Shown here one piece after another: positions 1-11,080 of a stretch of 64,000 nucleotides of DNA (positions are counted from its first letter, which is position 1; each line of letters begins with the position of its first letter). Under the pieces are notes generated by a model. The model was not told where the DNA came from. It did no database searches and worked only from the letters and a program-made list of their open reading frames with translations. The DNA comes from Pseudofabraea citricarpa (taxonomy: Eukaryota; Ascomycota; Leotiomycetes; Helotiales; Dermateaceae). The stretch is from positions 186,001 to 250,000 of the forward strand of contig JAPWGK010000012.1 in the NCBI GenBank assembly GCA_029641185.1, written 5' to 3'. A program made the translations under genes and the position numbers.

Positions 1-1136
1 TTGCTCCTAAGGCTATCAATATAGCATCGCCCGCTCCCCGAGGTACTCCAACCTTGGCCCAGAGACCGCCTCGCGGTCCGCATATACATTTTCCGCCTCT
101 GCCCGATGCCAAAACCGCTCCGGATGTGCAGCCAGCTCCGGCGAGCGGCATGTACTGGTCGAAGGCTCCAGTGTCAGGGGCATCACATACGTCGCTGCGG
201 GCACACACGACAACGTTGATCGGATCGAATATCTACATATTTGGTGGATGCGATTCGAGGTCGTGTTTTAACGAATTATACGTGCTGGATGCGGATTCCT
301 TCCATTGGTCAACGCCTTATGTCTGCGGCGAGATACCTGTGCCGTTAAGGGCGATGACCTGTACCGCAGTAGGAAAGAAGCTGATCGTCTTTGGTGGAGG
401 TGATGGGCCGGCATATTATAACGACATTTACGTTCTAGACACGGTTAATTTTAGGTGGAGCAAACCTAGGATAGGAGGCGATAAGGTTCCCAGCAAAAGG
501 AGAGCACATACGGCCTGTCTCTATAAGAACGGCATCTACGTATTTGGTGGAGGCGATGGGGTCAGGGCATTAAATGATGTATGGCGACTCGACGTGAGCG
601 ACGTGACCAAGATGAGCTGGAAACTGATCTCGGCACCAACGTCGTCGTCATCTGAAAAAGCAAATTCAGGAAAAGAAACCAAACCCAAAGCGCGCGGCTA
701 CCACACAGCGAACATGGTCGGTAGCAAACTCATCATATTCGGTGGGAGTGATGGCGGCGAGTGTTTCCGTGACGTCTGGGTGTTCGACGTTGATACGTTA
801 GTCTGGCGATCCGTCTCCATCGCTGTCTCCTACCCACGGCTCAGTCACACGGCAACGATTGTTGGCTCCTACCTCTTCGTGATAGGTGGTCATGATGGTG
901 TGGAATACTCCAACGAAGTCCTCCTCTTGAATCTCGTTACTATGATCTGGGATAAGCGGAGGATATACGGGAAGGGCATGAGCGGACGAGGATATCACGG
1001 CTGCGTACTTCACGACAGCAGATTAGTAGTTACGGGTGGCTTCGACGGCGGCGAGGTGTTTGGCGATGTATACCTTCTAGAATTGGCCGTGCATGCATAC
1101 TACTCACAAATCTCACATTTCAGCATCGACGTCTGA
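1..1136 (+). CDS. Kelch-repeat beta-propeller protein (5' partial)
   Basis: The reading frame is open from the window edge (codons begin at base 3) to a TGA at 1134-1136, giving about 377 visible residues; no ATG fits as a start, so the true start lies upstream. After a Pro-rich leader come six kelch repeats, each with the double-glycine hallmark (IFGGCDSR, VFGGGDGP, VFGGGDGV, IFGGSDGG, VIGGHDGV, VTGGFDGG) followed by a Tyr/Trp pair, enough for one six-bladed beta-propeller. A Ser/Lys-rich loop sits between blades 3 and 4. Kelch propellers are protein-interaction scaffolds; which partner is bound here cannot be told. No enzymatic motif is seen. It converges on rcf2, with 2.1 kb between the stop codons. 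Confidence 0.88.
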   Translation, partial: APKAINIASPAPRGTPTLAQRPPRGPHIHFPPLPDAKTAPDVQPAPASGMYWSKAPVSGASHTSLRAHTTTLIGSNIYIFGGCDSRSCFNELYVLDADSFHWSTPYVCGEIPVPLRAMTCTAVGKKLIVFGGGDGPAYYNDIYVLDTVNFRWSKPRIGGDKVPSKRRAHTACLYKNGIYVFGGGDGVRALNDVWRLDVSDVTKMSWKLISAPTSSSSEKANSGKETKPKARGYHTANMVGSKLIIFGGSDGGECFRDVWVFDVDTLVWRSVSIAVSYPRLSHTATIVGSYLFVIGGHDGVEYSNEVLLLNLVTMIWDKRRIYGKGMSGRGYHGCVLHDSRLVVTGGFDGGEVFGDVYLLELAVHAYYSQISHFSIDV

Positions 1137-3224
1137 GCAAGAGAAGAAAGAAAGAGAGAACATCAAAGACAAGACAAAGAACAAGAAGCAATGAAATCTT
1201 AGCGAGCGCGCGAGCGAGCCTGCAAAGAGCGAAAATGAAAGCGAACATCACCATCTGAGGGAATCCAGAAAGAAATACGTAGATGTATGTACCTCCTCAC
1301 ATGTCAGACCGGTTTTTCTTCTTCTTCTTATGATGGATGGATTGGGTGTGAGCGAAAGGAAAACGAGAGCCGGATGGCGAACGGGAATGAATGAAAAGGG
1401 AAAATATAAAAGTGGCCTTGGTCGGTTAGCCGGTTGGTCGGTCTAGGCAGGTGGTGTGGAAGCATTGGAGCGAAGGGGAGGGGGTATTTTTTTTTTGATG
1501 AGAGATATCTTTTTTTCATCATATACTTCTTTATTCCTTCTTCTCTTCTGGGCCTCTCTATCTTCCCCCGCCCTCTCTCTTTTATCTATATGTATGTATG
1601 TATCTGTTGAATGAACTAGCGATGATGAACTTTTTTTTTTCTTTTAGGGGGGGTGTTCTTCAGGACTGGAGCCTACCATTTTTCTTTTCTCTCTTCTTTC
1701 TTCTGGTTGGCGTCTTGTCGTTCTTGTTTTCTTTTGCTTCGCACGGGAGTAGGAGGGGGCCGGGAGTAAAGAGAAAACCTACTTTGATACACCTGTCTGT
1801 GTGCGTCTCCCTTTTTTTTCTTCTTCTTTTTTCTTTGTTTTTTTACTTTCGTCTTCTTTTCTTTGGGTATTTTGGACTTCGTGGGATTATATATGTATAT
1901 ACCTATTAAGAGAGTGAAGAAAGAGAGAGAGATACGCTGGAGAAATCAAATAAATAAGAAGAGCAAGAAGATGAGAAGACTATATAGCTTGGGGTATGTA
2001 TGAGATGAGAAAAGGGATGTTTTCTCCTTTCTTTTCCTTTCTCTTTTCCTTTCTTTTTCACCTCGAGCTCGATCGATTGATGGACGGGTGAGGATTTCGT
2101 TTGATGGATTGATGGAAAGATGGCATGACTTGACTTGACTTGACTTGAGAAACTTGAGAGAGGAAAGGAAACCCCCAAAAGAAAGGGGGCTGAAATTCTC
2201 CTTCTCATACTTGAAATCTCTCCTTTCCCCCTTTGAATACAAGTATTCGCTGGCAGGTAGGTCAGCATATTTATTCACTTCGACCTCCCTGGGCTGAGAG
2301 CGGACTATGAATGCACTATATACTATATATATAACCAAGCCCTCCTTCTAGAAAAGAAGAGAAAGGCTCACTTGAAACTTTCGCTTGGAATCAGAAGAGC
2401 TCCTGTTTCTATTCTAGCTCTTGCTCTTGTTCTTGTCTTCTCTCTCTCTTTTCTCGCTACACCATCTGTTGATACACCTACCTAACCGACCTGCTTAGCT
2501 AGGTATCTACTTGGATAAATCCAAGCCATCCCAAAACGAGAAAAGGAAAAAAAGGAAAAGGGAAGAAAAAGGGTAGAGAAGTGAGGGAAGAAGGTTTATA
2601 ATTAGAATAAGCCTACTCCTCCTCACTAGATAGCTAATCAAGTAGATAAGAGCGTTTAACGTTTAACTTGCCTCTTATTTCCTAGCTCTTCTTCCAAAGA
2701 AGCAGAAAAGAAAGAGAGAGAAAAGATAAACAAGAATAGACAGAAAAGTCAAGTCAAGTCAAACAAAGCATTCAATTAAGCAAGCAAGTCAGGTTGGCTT
2801 TTTAAGTCAACTAACCAAAATTTCATGTTCAACTCTGCGTCTTCTAGTATCGAAAAAAAAAAAATCTCATTGGGGTTATCCTAAAGACAAGACGAGTAGC
2901 TTTTATTTATTCAATCATGCTTGCACGCATGCACGCCGCCGCCAAACAAAAAAGAGAACACCGCCCAGAAGCGCAAAAGACTAAAAAAGTAAAAAAGTAA
3001 AATAAAAACTCCGTGCAGATGTAGATTGTGAGAGCGGTTCTGGTTGTGGTGGTGGTGGTTTTACAAGGTGTCCTGTCTATTAATCGAGACTAGAAAAATC
3101 TTTGGTCCAATCCTTTTGCTTTCCCCCCGCCCATTCTGAGGGGGTTCTCTTTCCCCCCCGTTTCGTCTATTCTATAAGGGTAGGTCCGTTCCGCGGGGTT
3201 TCGTTGCGGGCTGGAGTATGGCTT
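1137..3224. other. Intergenic, between convergent genes
   Basis: About 2.1 kb without a supportable gene, lying between the stop codons of the kelch gene and rcf2. It is rich in T and CT/GA tracts (for example around 1600-1870 and 1990-2060) and purine runs. ORFs here of up to 130 codons consist of Phe/Leu/Ser or Lys/Arg runs created by those tracts and look non-coding. It probably holds both 3' UTRs. Confidence 0.7.
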
Positions 3225-4075
3225 CTACTTGGAAGGCGTTTGGATCTCCTTGGCGGCTCTCTTTCGCTCTTCGATCTTCCGTTCTTCGGTAGCTACCATG
3301 TCTGATGGGGAATCAAGTTAGCCTCGGATTCAAAGGGTATCTGTCAAGCAGCCAAGAGAGAAATATTTACCTCTCCATAAATCCTCTCCCGCGTACGCCT
3401 CGTGATGAATCTTCTTCTCAATCAACTTGTGATGCTCAGGATCATTCGGATCCAGAACCATGACCGTCTCCCATCGCCCACGGCCCTTGTTCGCGTCGCC
3501 GACCTCCAAAGCTGCGGTGGCGATGAGGATTATTAATGTCAGGCCCTGGGCGTATACTCTGGCCTGCACGAGTTTCTGCGCCCGCGTGAGATACGGGCTT
3601 CTTCCTACGATGCCGAGCGCAATTCCCATACTAGCTACCCACGACGCCGTCACGATCGGGTAGCGGTTCTCACGTCCCCAATCCTTAAGTTTCGACAGCG
3701 TTGTCTCGTTGGCTTTGATCTGCTCTTGGTCCCGCGATGCCTTGTCCTTGTACTGCCGTTGCGGGTCGCGCGCCCATTCGTAGTTGCGCGATGCTTTGTC
3801 GGCCGCGATGATGGCCGCGAAGGTGGAGGATGACGTTACGAGGAAAGTCTTCATGGGGATTGTGAGTTGGTTGAATCCGTGCCATCTTCGAGATGCCTGT
3901 TGGACCTGTCAGTAACTGCTTTTTCTCTCTCTTTCTGCTTGCGCAGATAGCAAAGAAGACGTACACCTAAGACTCCTGCGAATCCGAGCACTAATCCTAC
4001 TCCACCTCCAGTGAACCCGCCCTTCAACGTGGCATTGTAATGCTCTTGCTCTTCTTCCTTGGTGAGAATCTTCAT
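3225..4075 (-). CDS. rcf2: Respiratory supercomplex factor 2 (HIG1 domain)
   Basis: Three exons on the minus strand, 4075-3965, 3896-3371 and 3301-3225, joined by GT-AG introns, encode 237 residues. The N-terminus MKILTKEEEQEHYNATLKGG is typical of fungal Rcf2 (Aim38). Residues 38-51 continue the family pattern across the first intron. The HIG1 domain spans roughly 114-172: two membrane segments (about 116-136 and 155-170) flank QKLVQARVYAQ, which resembles the Q-rich HIG1 signature. The third exon adds a charged coiled tail (DMVATEERKIEERKRAAKE) seen in orthologues. The protein sits in the mitochondrial inner membrane and modulates cytochrome c oxidase and bc1-COX supercomplexes. Without the last splice the protein would end in an atypical tail, which supports the three-exon model. 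Confidence 0.92.
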
Positions 4076-5710
4076 CTTGCGGTTGTGATGTTGTTGGTTT
4101 TGAGGTGGTTGTGCTTTTGCTTGGCAGAGTCAATTGATGAATCGCTGGTCGTCAATTGATTGTAATTGATGTGGTTTATTTCAGATGCTCAAGCGCTTCT
4201 ACGTGCTGACCAGCGTGAAATGGCAAAGTTCTTATACGTTGTTGATACGTTATTAGTGGTGTGATTTCTCGAAAGGGTATTCGGCGATTGCTTTGCCTTG
4301 TAGCTGCGGTAGTGGGTCGGCGACTGTGCAAAATTTATAACAATGGGATTCAGGTCTGGCTTCCGGTTTGTTTTCTCGAGGAAGATGGGTTTTTATGATC
4401 AGCTTGTCTGCGGGAGAAGAGTGCAGGAAGAAATAGTGAGCTGTTCAGTCTTATTCATCAATCGAGAATTGTCGCCATCACGGCCACCACGGCTGACTCT
4501 ACCGTATTCTTGCGTCGTTCGGAATTCTTGGTTACGTCACGATTGGCTTACCTCACCTCCCATACTCCCGAGTTATCACCATTTCTCCTCGGTCGTTGGC
4601 TGACTGGCGAGGTGCGGGAACTGTTGAGCCGCATTTCGCTTTTTTTTTCTTTTTTTCTTTTTTTCTTTTTTTGGGGGGGAAGGGGGGTTTCTCTTCCAAA
4701 TCCCGAAGTTCGGCGTTTGGCGTGTGCCAAATTGTCAATGTTATCGAGGGCTATAAGAAGTGGTCATGTGCCCTTGGGAAGGTTTGAGCTGGATTGATCA
4801 ATGAGATGAGATGGATGAACCTGAGGGGGAACTCGTCCGCTCATCTGCTCGTGGCTGCTTTATTATTTCATGCATTGGCTGGACCCTGATTGCTTGAGTC
4901 AGCAAGGCAAAACGTTGGCTGTTTTCTATTTGTTGGTCTCGGAGTGGACGCCCGAGCCGGAGCACTCTTTCAGGCATGTCGATGTCGCTTGATGCGGCGA
5001 AGGACGATAATAATAATATCACGACGACTGGCAAAGAGGCTGAACCTGAACCTGAACCTGAAGCCTCCAGTCTGAAGCAGAGAGTCGTCGGTGTTGGAGC
5101 CAGGTGCAGGTCATCAACGATCAAGCATTGTCCTTGCTCGTTTGCACGGTGAGCCTCGGATCTCTCATCCACTCTTCATTGACTACTGTAGGTCGCCGGT
5201 GACTGCGCATGGTTGCTGTGATTTGACTTCTTCTAGAAGACAACAGCCGGGCCTTAGCTGGGGATCTTAAGGACGACAATACGAAGCCCAAGTGCACAAG
5301 ACTGCAACAGGCGATGGATGCACCAGGCGAGCATGCATATGCACGTGATGGACTGCTACATCTGAATCTGTGATGATTCAGACCGTAATTCCACCGGTAA
5401 CCCGGCGTCCTGGGGCGGTAGCAACCAAAAGGTGGCCTGCTGTTGATCATGACGGAGTCAAGGCGATGCCACCGGTGCCAATTGCCAGGTTGCCAATCCA
5501 ATTACCAGTTGCCAGCTGCCAGTGCCAACTTGTGACTTTGCAGATACATGGTAAGCCAGGCCAGGGTGCCAGGCGAGCAGGTACAGTCGCAAGCAAAGTA
5601 GGCAGGGCAAGTCGACAGAGAGGCAGGTAGATACTGCAAGTATGTATGCGTATGCTACCGGAGCGTATCCGAGGAGAGCGTTGCGTTTGTGCACTGCACG
5701 AGGACGAGAG

Positions 5711-5752
5711 CCAAAGCCAAAGCCAAAGCCAGAGCCAGAGCCAGAGCCAGAG
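5711..5752. repeat. Hexanucleotide microsatellite (CCAAAG)3(CCAGAG)4
   Basis: Three CCAAAG units pass directly into four CCAGAG units. Similar six-base arrays occur elsewhere in the non-coding flanks: TGAACC at 5041-5062, GTGGGA at 11285-11309, GCACCT near 60872-60904 and CACCCT at 62089-62124. The six-base period leaves a dipeptide pattern in all frames, which explains several spurious ORFs. Confidence 0.9.
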
Positions 5753-6314
5753 CCCAGAGCCTGGAGTCGTAGTGTTGCCGCTTCCAGCATAACAAGCCGC
5801 AAGCCGTGCAGTGCAAACGCCAGACAGCCGGACTCTTCAGCCCTCCCTCCTCACCTCCCCCCCTCCCATGAGCCATGGCACGTTGCTCTCTCCACTGCGT
5901 TCCCACTCTGCAAGTGCCTTGTCCCTTGTCCGCGACTCACTCCACGAGTAATGCGTCAATGACTGCCGGATCATGTTCGGGAGCTGCCTCATTTCCTGCC
6001 TCTTCCACGCCTTAAGGTTTGCAGCTTAACTCTGGTGATTAAACCTTGATGTGAGTCCCCTACGACTTCATGGTCCATGCCCGTCAGCGCCCGTACGTTG
6101 TACCATGGCCTGCCATGCTGTACGACGCCCATGCCATGCCATGCCATGCCCATACGTCAGGATGAGCATCTGCTGGCCGACGGCAGGACGAACGGCGTCG
6201 AAGCGACGAATCAAGACTATTCGCTGAAGAGTCCTAATGCAGCCATGCAGTCCATCCGATCTTCCCCAACGAGGAACTTCATGCACCCTTGATCGATCGA
6301 ACAATAGAGCTACT

Positions 6315-6328
6315 GTACTGTACAGTAC
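6315..6328. repeat. 14-bp palindrome GTACTGTACAGTAC, copy 1
   Basis: Perfect inverted repeat embedded in a longer TACTGTA/TACAGTA run (6311-6332). The identical 14-mer recurs at 10690-10703, and partial copies are scattered through the long intergenic regions. Confidence 0.9.
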
Positions 6329-7012
6329 TGTAGGGAACCAGCCAAAGTGTAAGTGCGGTGGTAGTGGTGGTGGGTGGTGGTGGGTTGTCCGTCGGCGAGC
6401 CATGTAGAGCAGAGGTATAATAGAAGCTGGGACCTCTGGTAGCCCAAAGTCAGTAACAGACAGCTCTCGACTTGCCCAACAACCAAACAACCAGCAACGC
6501 AAGGAGAAACACACCGCTTGAGACGCTGGTTGTTATTTGTAGCCACAGCCGCCCATCCTTCTTCTCCTCTTCCGCAACTCTCATATTAATTATTGCTCTG
6601 GTCCTCGTCACCGCTGCTCTGCACCGAAGCACCTTCCCAGCCATACAGCGGCTGTCTGTACCTTGCCTGTGGTCTCCGGCCTCTAAATATAATAACCCCC
6701 CCTCCTCTGGTCCGCCCTGCAACTGGACGTTGTCTATTACTACGCTTCTTCCGCTTCAACAACTCTCAATTACTCGGCCTCTTTCTTCCGCCTCTTCCCT
6801 CTTTCTTACCTCTTGCCTCTTGCCTCTACCCATTGCCCATCGCCTATCGCCTATAGCTTCGTCAGGCCTAGTCACGTCCGTCAGCTACCTACCTCCCACC
6901 ACTACCACGACCGCACAGTACTCCCGACGCTCAGCCCGATTAATAAAACGGCCGCGTTGCTGTTGCTAAGGGCGGCCACGAAAGCTGAATCCGTTAGTGC
7001 ACCTCCGTTATT

Positions 7013-9227
7013 ATGGGGCGTCTCCTCGGCCATTGGTTTGGAAGCGAACCAACTGGGAACTCCACCATCACCACCGCTACCAACGACGCCAGCCTTAAAG
7101 CGACGCTTGTTACCTCTAGGCCGGGACTCGATTGTGACGAACTCATTTCAGATACCGACTCACCCAGTTCCTCGTCTTCCTCCCTCCAGCCCACCACTCC
7201 CCCCTCCTTCTCCCTCGACACTACGATGCCGACAACGAGTCCGATTACCATCGCAACTCCCTCCCGAACCTCATCGTCGTCGCCGTCCTCGCACGGCCAG
7301 AAGCCAAACTACCACGACAGCGACTCGCGAACCTCCGCCATCATGAGTGGCAATGGCTTCGAGTCCAGCATGGGCAGAGGAGCCCAGAGTTCGTTCGCCA
7401 GCGCCAAACCAATCTCCATGAACAACCCCAACCGGAATAACGTCGACGGGCGCGGGCGACGAGAAAGTCTGGCTGGCAGCCTGGTCGGTGGTATGTCGTG
7501 GGGCGGGGTTTCTGTGGGTAGTTGGATTCGCGATGAGTATGTCCAGCTCTCTTCTCAATGCACCGCTGTCCCATAGCTGGTCGTTCTTTGAGCCTCAAAT
7601 ACGCGCGCTGCGCGTCTAGTTCAGTGCTAACTTGCTCAGTATTATTATGGCTGGGACCTCACCTTTCCCGTACCAGTCCCCGTCCTTTCACTCTTCATCA
7701 TATCTTCCCAAACTCGAGGCCGAGTTCATGAAGAACTTCGCGTGCTGCGGCAAGACTCTACCTTCTCTCCACGATCTGCTTCAACATTACGAGGAATCTC
7801 ACGCCGAATCCACCCCCCAATCTCTCCGAAACGGTTCCTTAGCACAAAGGGCACGCGAGAACTCAACGCCTAATAGCAAGGCGCACTTCCAGTCCGAGGC
7901 GGCATCTAAAATCCAGCAGCAATCACAGCAAACCCAATCAACGCCACAGCGACCACAAATACAGATAGGCCAGTCAGGCATGGGAGGAATTGCTGCTTTA
8001 CGCCAACAGCAATCTCAGCCCCCAACCCCCACGCAGAAGCATGTGCAACCTGCAGAAGAGATGGATGGAGTAGAAGATATGGAGATGGATGATGCCGTGG
8101 GACCGATGGATCTGTCAGGCGATCTCTCAGTTAAACCTTCAAACCAACCTGTGCAGGGAGCCCAACCAAGCATGTTCGGTCAACAACGGCCGCAGCTCAA
8201 CCTCAGTTCGAGCGGCATGCAGCATTCAGGACTCCGTAACAATATATCTCAACCTACCACACCCGCAACTGCTGGATTTGGATTCCAGAACAACCCTACC
8301 GTTTCTTCCGTTAACACACCAACACTAAGCGCCCAACCAATGCAACAGCAGACCTTTTCGCCGGAAACCTCGGTTCCTGGAACCCCAGCCGAGGGAGATG
8401 ATGACTTCACAATGCCGATGACCATGGGCAACATGGCAAACATGAACATGGGAATGGGCAACATGAACATGGGAAACATGGGCAACATGAACTTCCAGTA
8501 CGGCTTTGGCCAAGGTGACTTAGGTGTCGACCTATGTATCGACGAGCCAGCCAAGCGGTTATTCAGTCCAAACGGAGGCTTCAACAGTCAAAAACAGATA
8601 CAACAACAATTTGCACAGTACGGCTTAGGCCAAACACAGCAGATGGGCGCCAACACTGACATGATGAGGCTCTACAGGCAGCAACAGATGATGATGATGA
8701 GCGGGATGCAGACAAATCAAGCCATGGCAATGATGGCAAATGAAGAACACAAGCCCTTCAGGTGTCCTGTGGTAGGATGCGAGAAAGCGTACAAGAACCA
8801 GAACGGTCTCAAGTAAGTGCCACAGTAACCCCTCGATTGGACAAGACTCATACCCACATAGGTATCATAAGACGCATGGCCACACTACTCAGCAACTGCA
8901 CGAGAATGGAGATGGTACATTCTCCATCGTAAACCCCGAAACCTCGGCCCCATATCCTGGCACTCTCGGCATGGAAAAGGAGAAGCCTTACAAATGTGAG
9001 GTTTGTGGCAAGCGCTACAAGAATTTGAACGGGCTCAAATACGTAAGCGACATCCACTTCCCCTGCCTTAGAGCCTCGGCTGACATCTCAATTAGCACAA
9101 GCAACACTCGCCACCCTGCAATCCGGACATCAAGCTGAATACCCAGATCAATATGGCCATCAACAACGGGCTCAACAATGTCAACATCCCCAACCTCTCC
9201 GGCATTGGTGAAGAAAGCATGATGTGA
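7013..9227 (+). CDS. sfp1: C2H2 zinc-finger transcription regulator, Sfp1 family
   Basis: Four exons, 7013-7536, 7640-8812, 8862-9042 and 9096-9227, encode 669 residues. Key signatures: a conserved block across intron 1 (WIRDDIIMAGTSPFPYQSPS), an atypical N-terminal CCHH-like motif (FACCGKTLPSLHDLLQHYEE), and two C-terminal fingers, CPVVGCEKAYKNQNGLKYH (about 550-573) and CEVCGKRYKNLNGLKYH (about 611-630). The near-identical KNxNGLKYH cores and the long linker between the fingers are characteristic of Sfp1, which in yeast links TOR and nutrient status to ribosomal protein and ribosome biogenesis genes. The middle is Gln/Asn/Met-rich. The start is uncertain: ATG 7013 is the first in frame, but 7225 and 7342 are alternatives because the first 110 residues are low complexity. 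The leader upstream is long and C/T-rich. Confidence 0.88.
8410..8494 (+). repeat. Met-Asn-Gly codon repeat inside sfp1
   Basis: Imperfect in-frame repeat of ATGGGCAACATG-type units encoding Met/Asn/Gly runs, just before the conserved YGFGQGDLG block. Units differ by single or double codons, so the length is probably variable between strains (inference). Confidence 0.8.
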
Positions 9228-10689
9228 TTCCGCCTCAGCCTCTTCATTCTTCAATATCGATGGTGTTGTCTACACGATTTCTCTTGCTACTTGGTTTTTC
9301 AGAACACAGACCGGCGTTATATTTCATACAGGCACAAAAAAAAGCATTTGGGTGGAGTTAAAATATTTCATGTTTGGGATTCGAATGAGCTAAGACTATA
9401 CCCCCCGGATACCCCGATAGAATTGCTCTTGGGCTGGCTGGATGGTTATTAGAAGCGCACACGTACTGGCCTGCCTTCATCCACCGTATACGAAAGCGGA
9501 TGAACTCACGCCTCTCTTCGATTCTCAGCTATTTCTGTTTGTTCACAAAAAGAAAAAAGAACAAAAAGTTCAGCGCTACACCAGTTTCCTCTTTTCTGTC
9601 TTTAGCTTTTTCTGTCTTTTTTTCTGGAGGCTCCTCTTACTGGGGCGTAATTATGGTGTTGTTTTGTCTGTTATTGTCTTTTTTTTCTACCCCAGCGGAA
9701 CGGAGCGCGAAACACATAGAATGTTCTTTGTTTGATTCTTTATGTACGTATGGGGCAGGTTTGGATTTGGCTGCTTTAAGCTCATGTTGCTGTTGCTTAT
9801 ATGGGGAAAGCTCTTCTCACTCGTATTGGATCTTGGATCACTTCTCTCGTTTTATTTGAGCATGCATGATTACTCTTTTTCCTGCGAGCTAGCGAGTCGA
9901 GATTGATATGAGGAATCGAATGAGAGCGTTGTCCGTTAGATTTTTAAGAATGAGCGAGCAAGATGAAAATGGAAAAATCTTCAACAATTGTTGGTCACGA
10001 TGAGAATTTTGCCAGTTTGGTGTGTCTGAAGTGAAGTTGATGGTGAAGTTGATGGTGATTAACCAGGTCTACGAATCATTGTAACATGTCATGTGCTTAA
10101 TTCGAAGAGCGCTTTGTTTTCATGTAGCAGCCTAACTAGCTACCATAGCTACTATAGCTACCTAGCTACAAAAGTGCAGCTTCTAACCTGGTGGTTTGTA
10201 ACCAGGCCAGGTTATCTATCTATCGTTCAAGCAAACAAGCTCCAAGCTCCAAGCTCCCCTCGATTCCTACCTAGCTAATTCCTACCTGGGGGATGTGGAC
10301 ATTCCTGTTCCTGTTCCTGTTCCTGTCCCATTCTTGTTTCGTGTTCCCTTGCTCAAACTCGTTTGCGCACGGCACGGTACTGTAGGTGAGATGAGATGGA
10401 TCGCAGATCTGTGATCTCATCTCTACGTCACGTCTCCATCCATCCATCCATCCATCTATCCATCGATGGCCGCGTCGTTTCTTATCTCGCGTGCTTTTTT
10501 ACTTTCTTACTTTCTTACTTTCTTGTTTGCTTTCTTTGCTTGCTTTCTCGGGAAATGATATTACCCCCTTCCCCATTTTTACCTACCCCACCCCTCAGTA
10601 ATCTAATCAGTGATGAAATCTCGAATCCTCCTCCTTTCGCGACTCGTTTGTTCTCTCTTCTTCATCCCATTCTTGTCTCTGCTTGTCTT

Positions 10690-10703
10690 GTACTGTACAG
10701 TAC
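10690..10703. repeat. 14-bp palindrome GTACTGTACAGTAC, copy 2
   Basis: Exact second copy of the palindrome at 6315-6328, followed by GTACTACTGTA, another variant of the same word. Confidence 0.9.
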
Positions 10704-11028
10704 GTACTACTGTATCGCTTGTGCTCGCTCCGCTCGGTCGGGCGCTCGCCAATCCCATATCGTGTTCAGGCTCAGGTTCATGCAGATGCACGAATCGATA
10801 CTTGGGTATGTGCGATGATGTCGTTCCCGGAAGTCTAAAATAAATACTTTTGGGGAGGGGCTTTGTTTTTTTGGAGAGGAGGGGAGAGCAGAGGGTGACA
10901 TGAGGCATGACTCGAGATGTGCATGTGTGAAGGAATAGGGGAGTTAGGGTGGGCATCTACATCTCTAGATCTGCATCTGCATCTGAATCTGGATTTCCTT
11001 CTCGATGCGTTTGGTTTAATCCCTGATC

Positions 11029-11030
<2 letters not shown>

Positions 11031-11059
<29 letters not shown>

Positions 11060-11080
11060 CTGCCTGCCTGCCTGCCTCCC
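11031..11080. repeat. Tetranucleotide microsatellite GTGC then CTGC
   Basis: About seven GTGC units change into CTGC units without interruption; a GTTGTT run follows at about 11110-11125. Non-coding. Confidence 0.85.

Larger units (their letters stand above)
4076..7012. promoter_or_regulatory. Shared upstream region of rcf2 and sfp1
   Basis: A 2.9-kb stretch between divergently transcribed rcf2 and sfp1. It has no convincing gene. It contains T/G homopolymer runs (4640-4690), hexamer repeats (5041-5062, 5711-5752), a CATGC-type run (6130-6150) and a 14-bp perfect palindrome GTACTGTACAGTAC at 6315-6328. The last 500 bp are C/T-rich, as is usual for a fungal 5' leader, so sfp1 probably has a long leader. 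Confidence 0.6.

Noticed and set aside
1906..2338. Two overlapping minus-strand frames of 120-130 codons
   Set aside because: Lys/Glu/Arg and Ser runs produced by CT tracts; two frames equally open, no homology.
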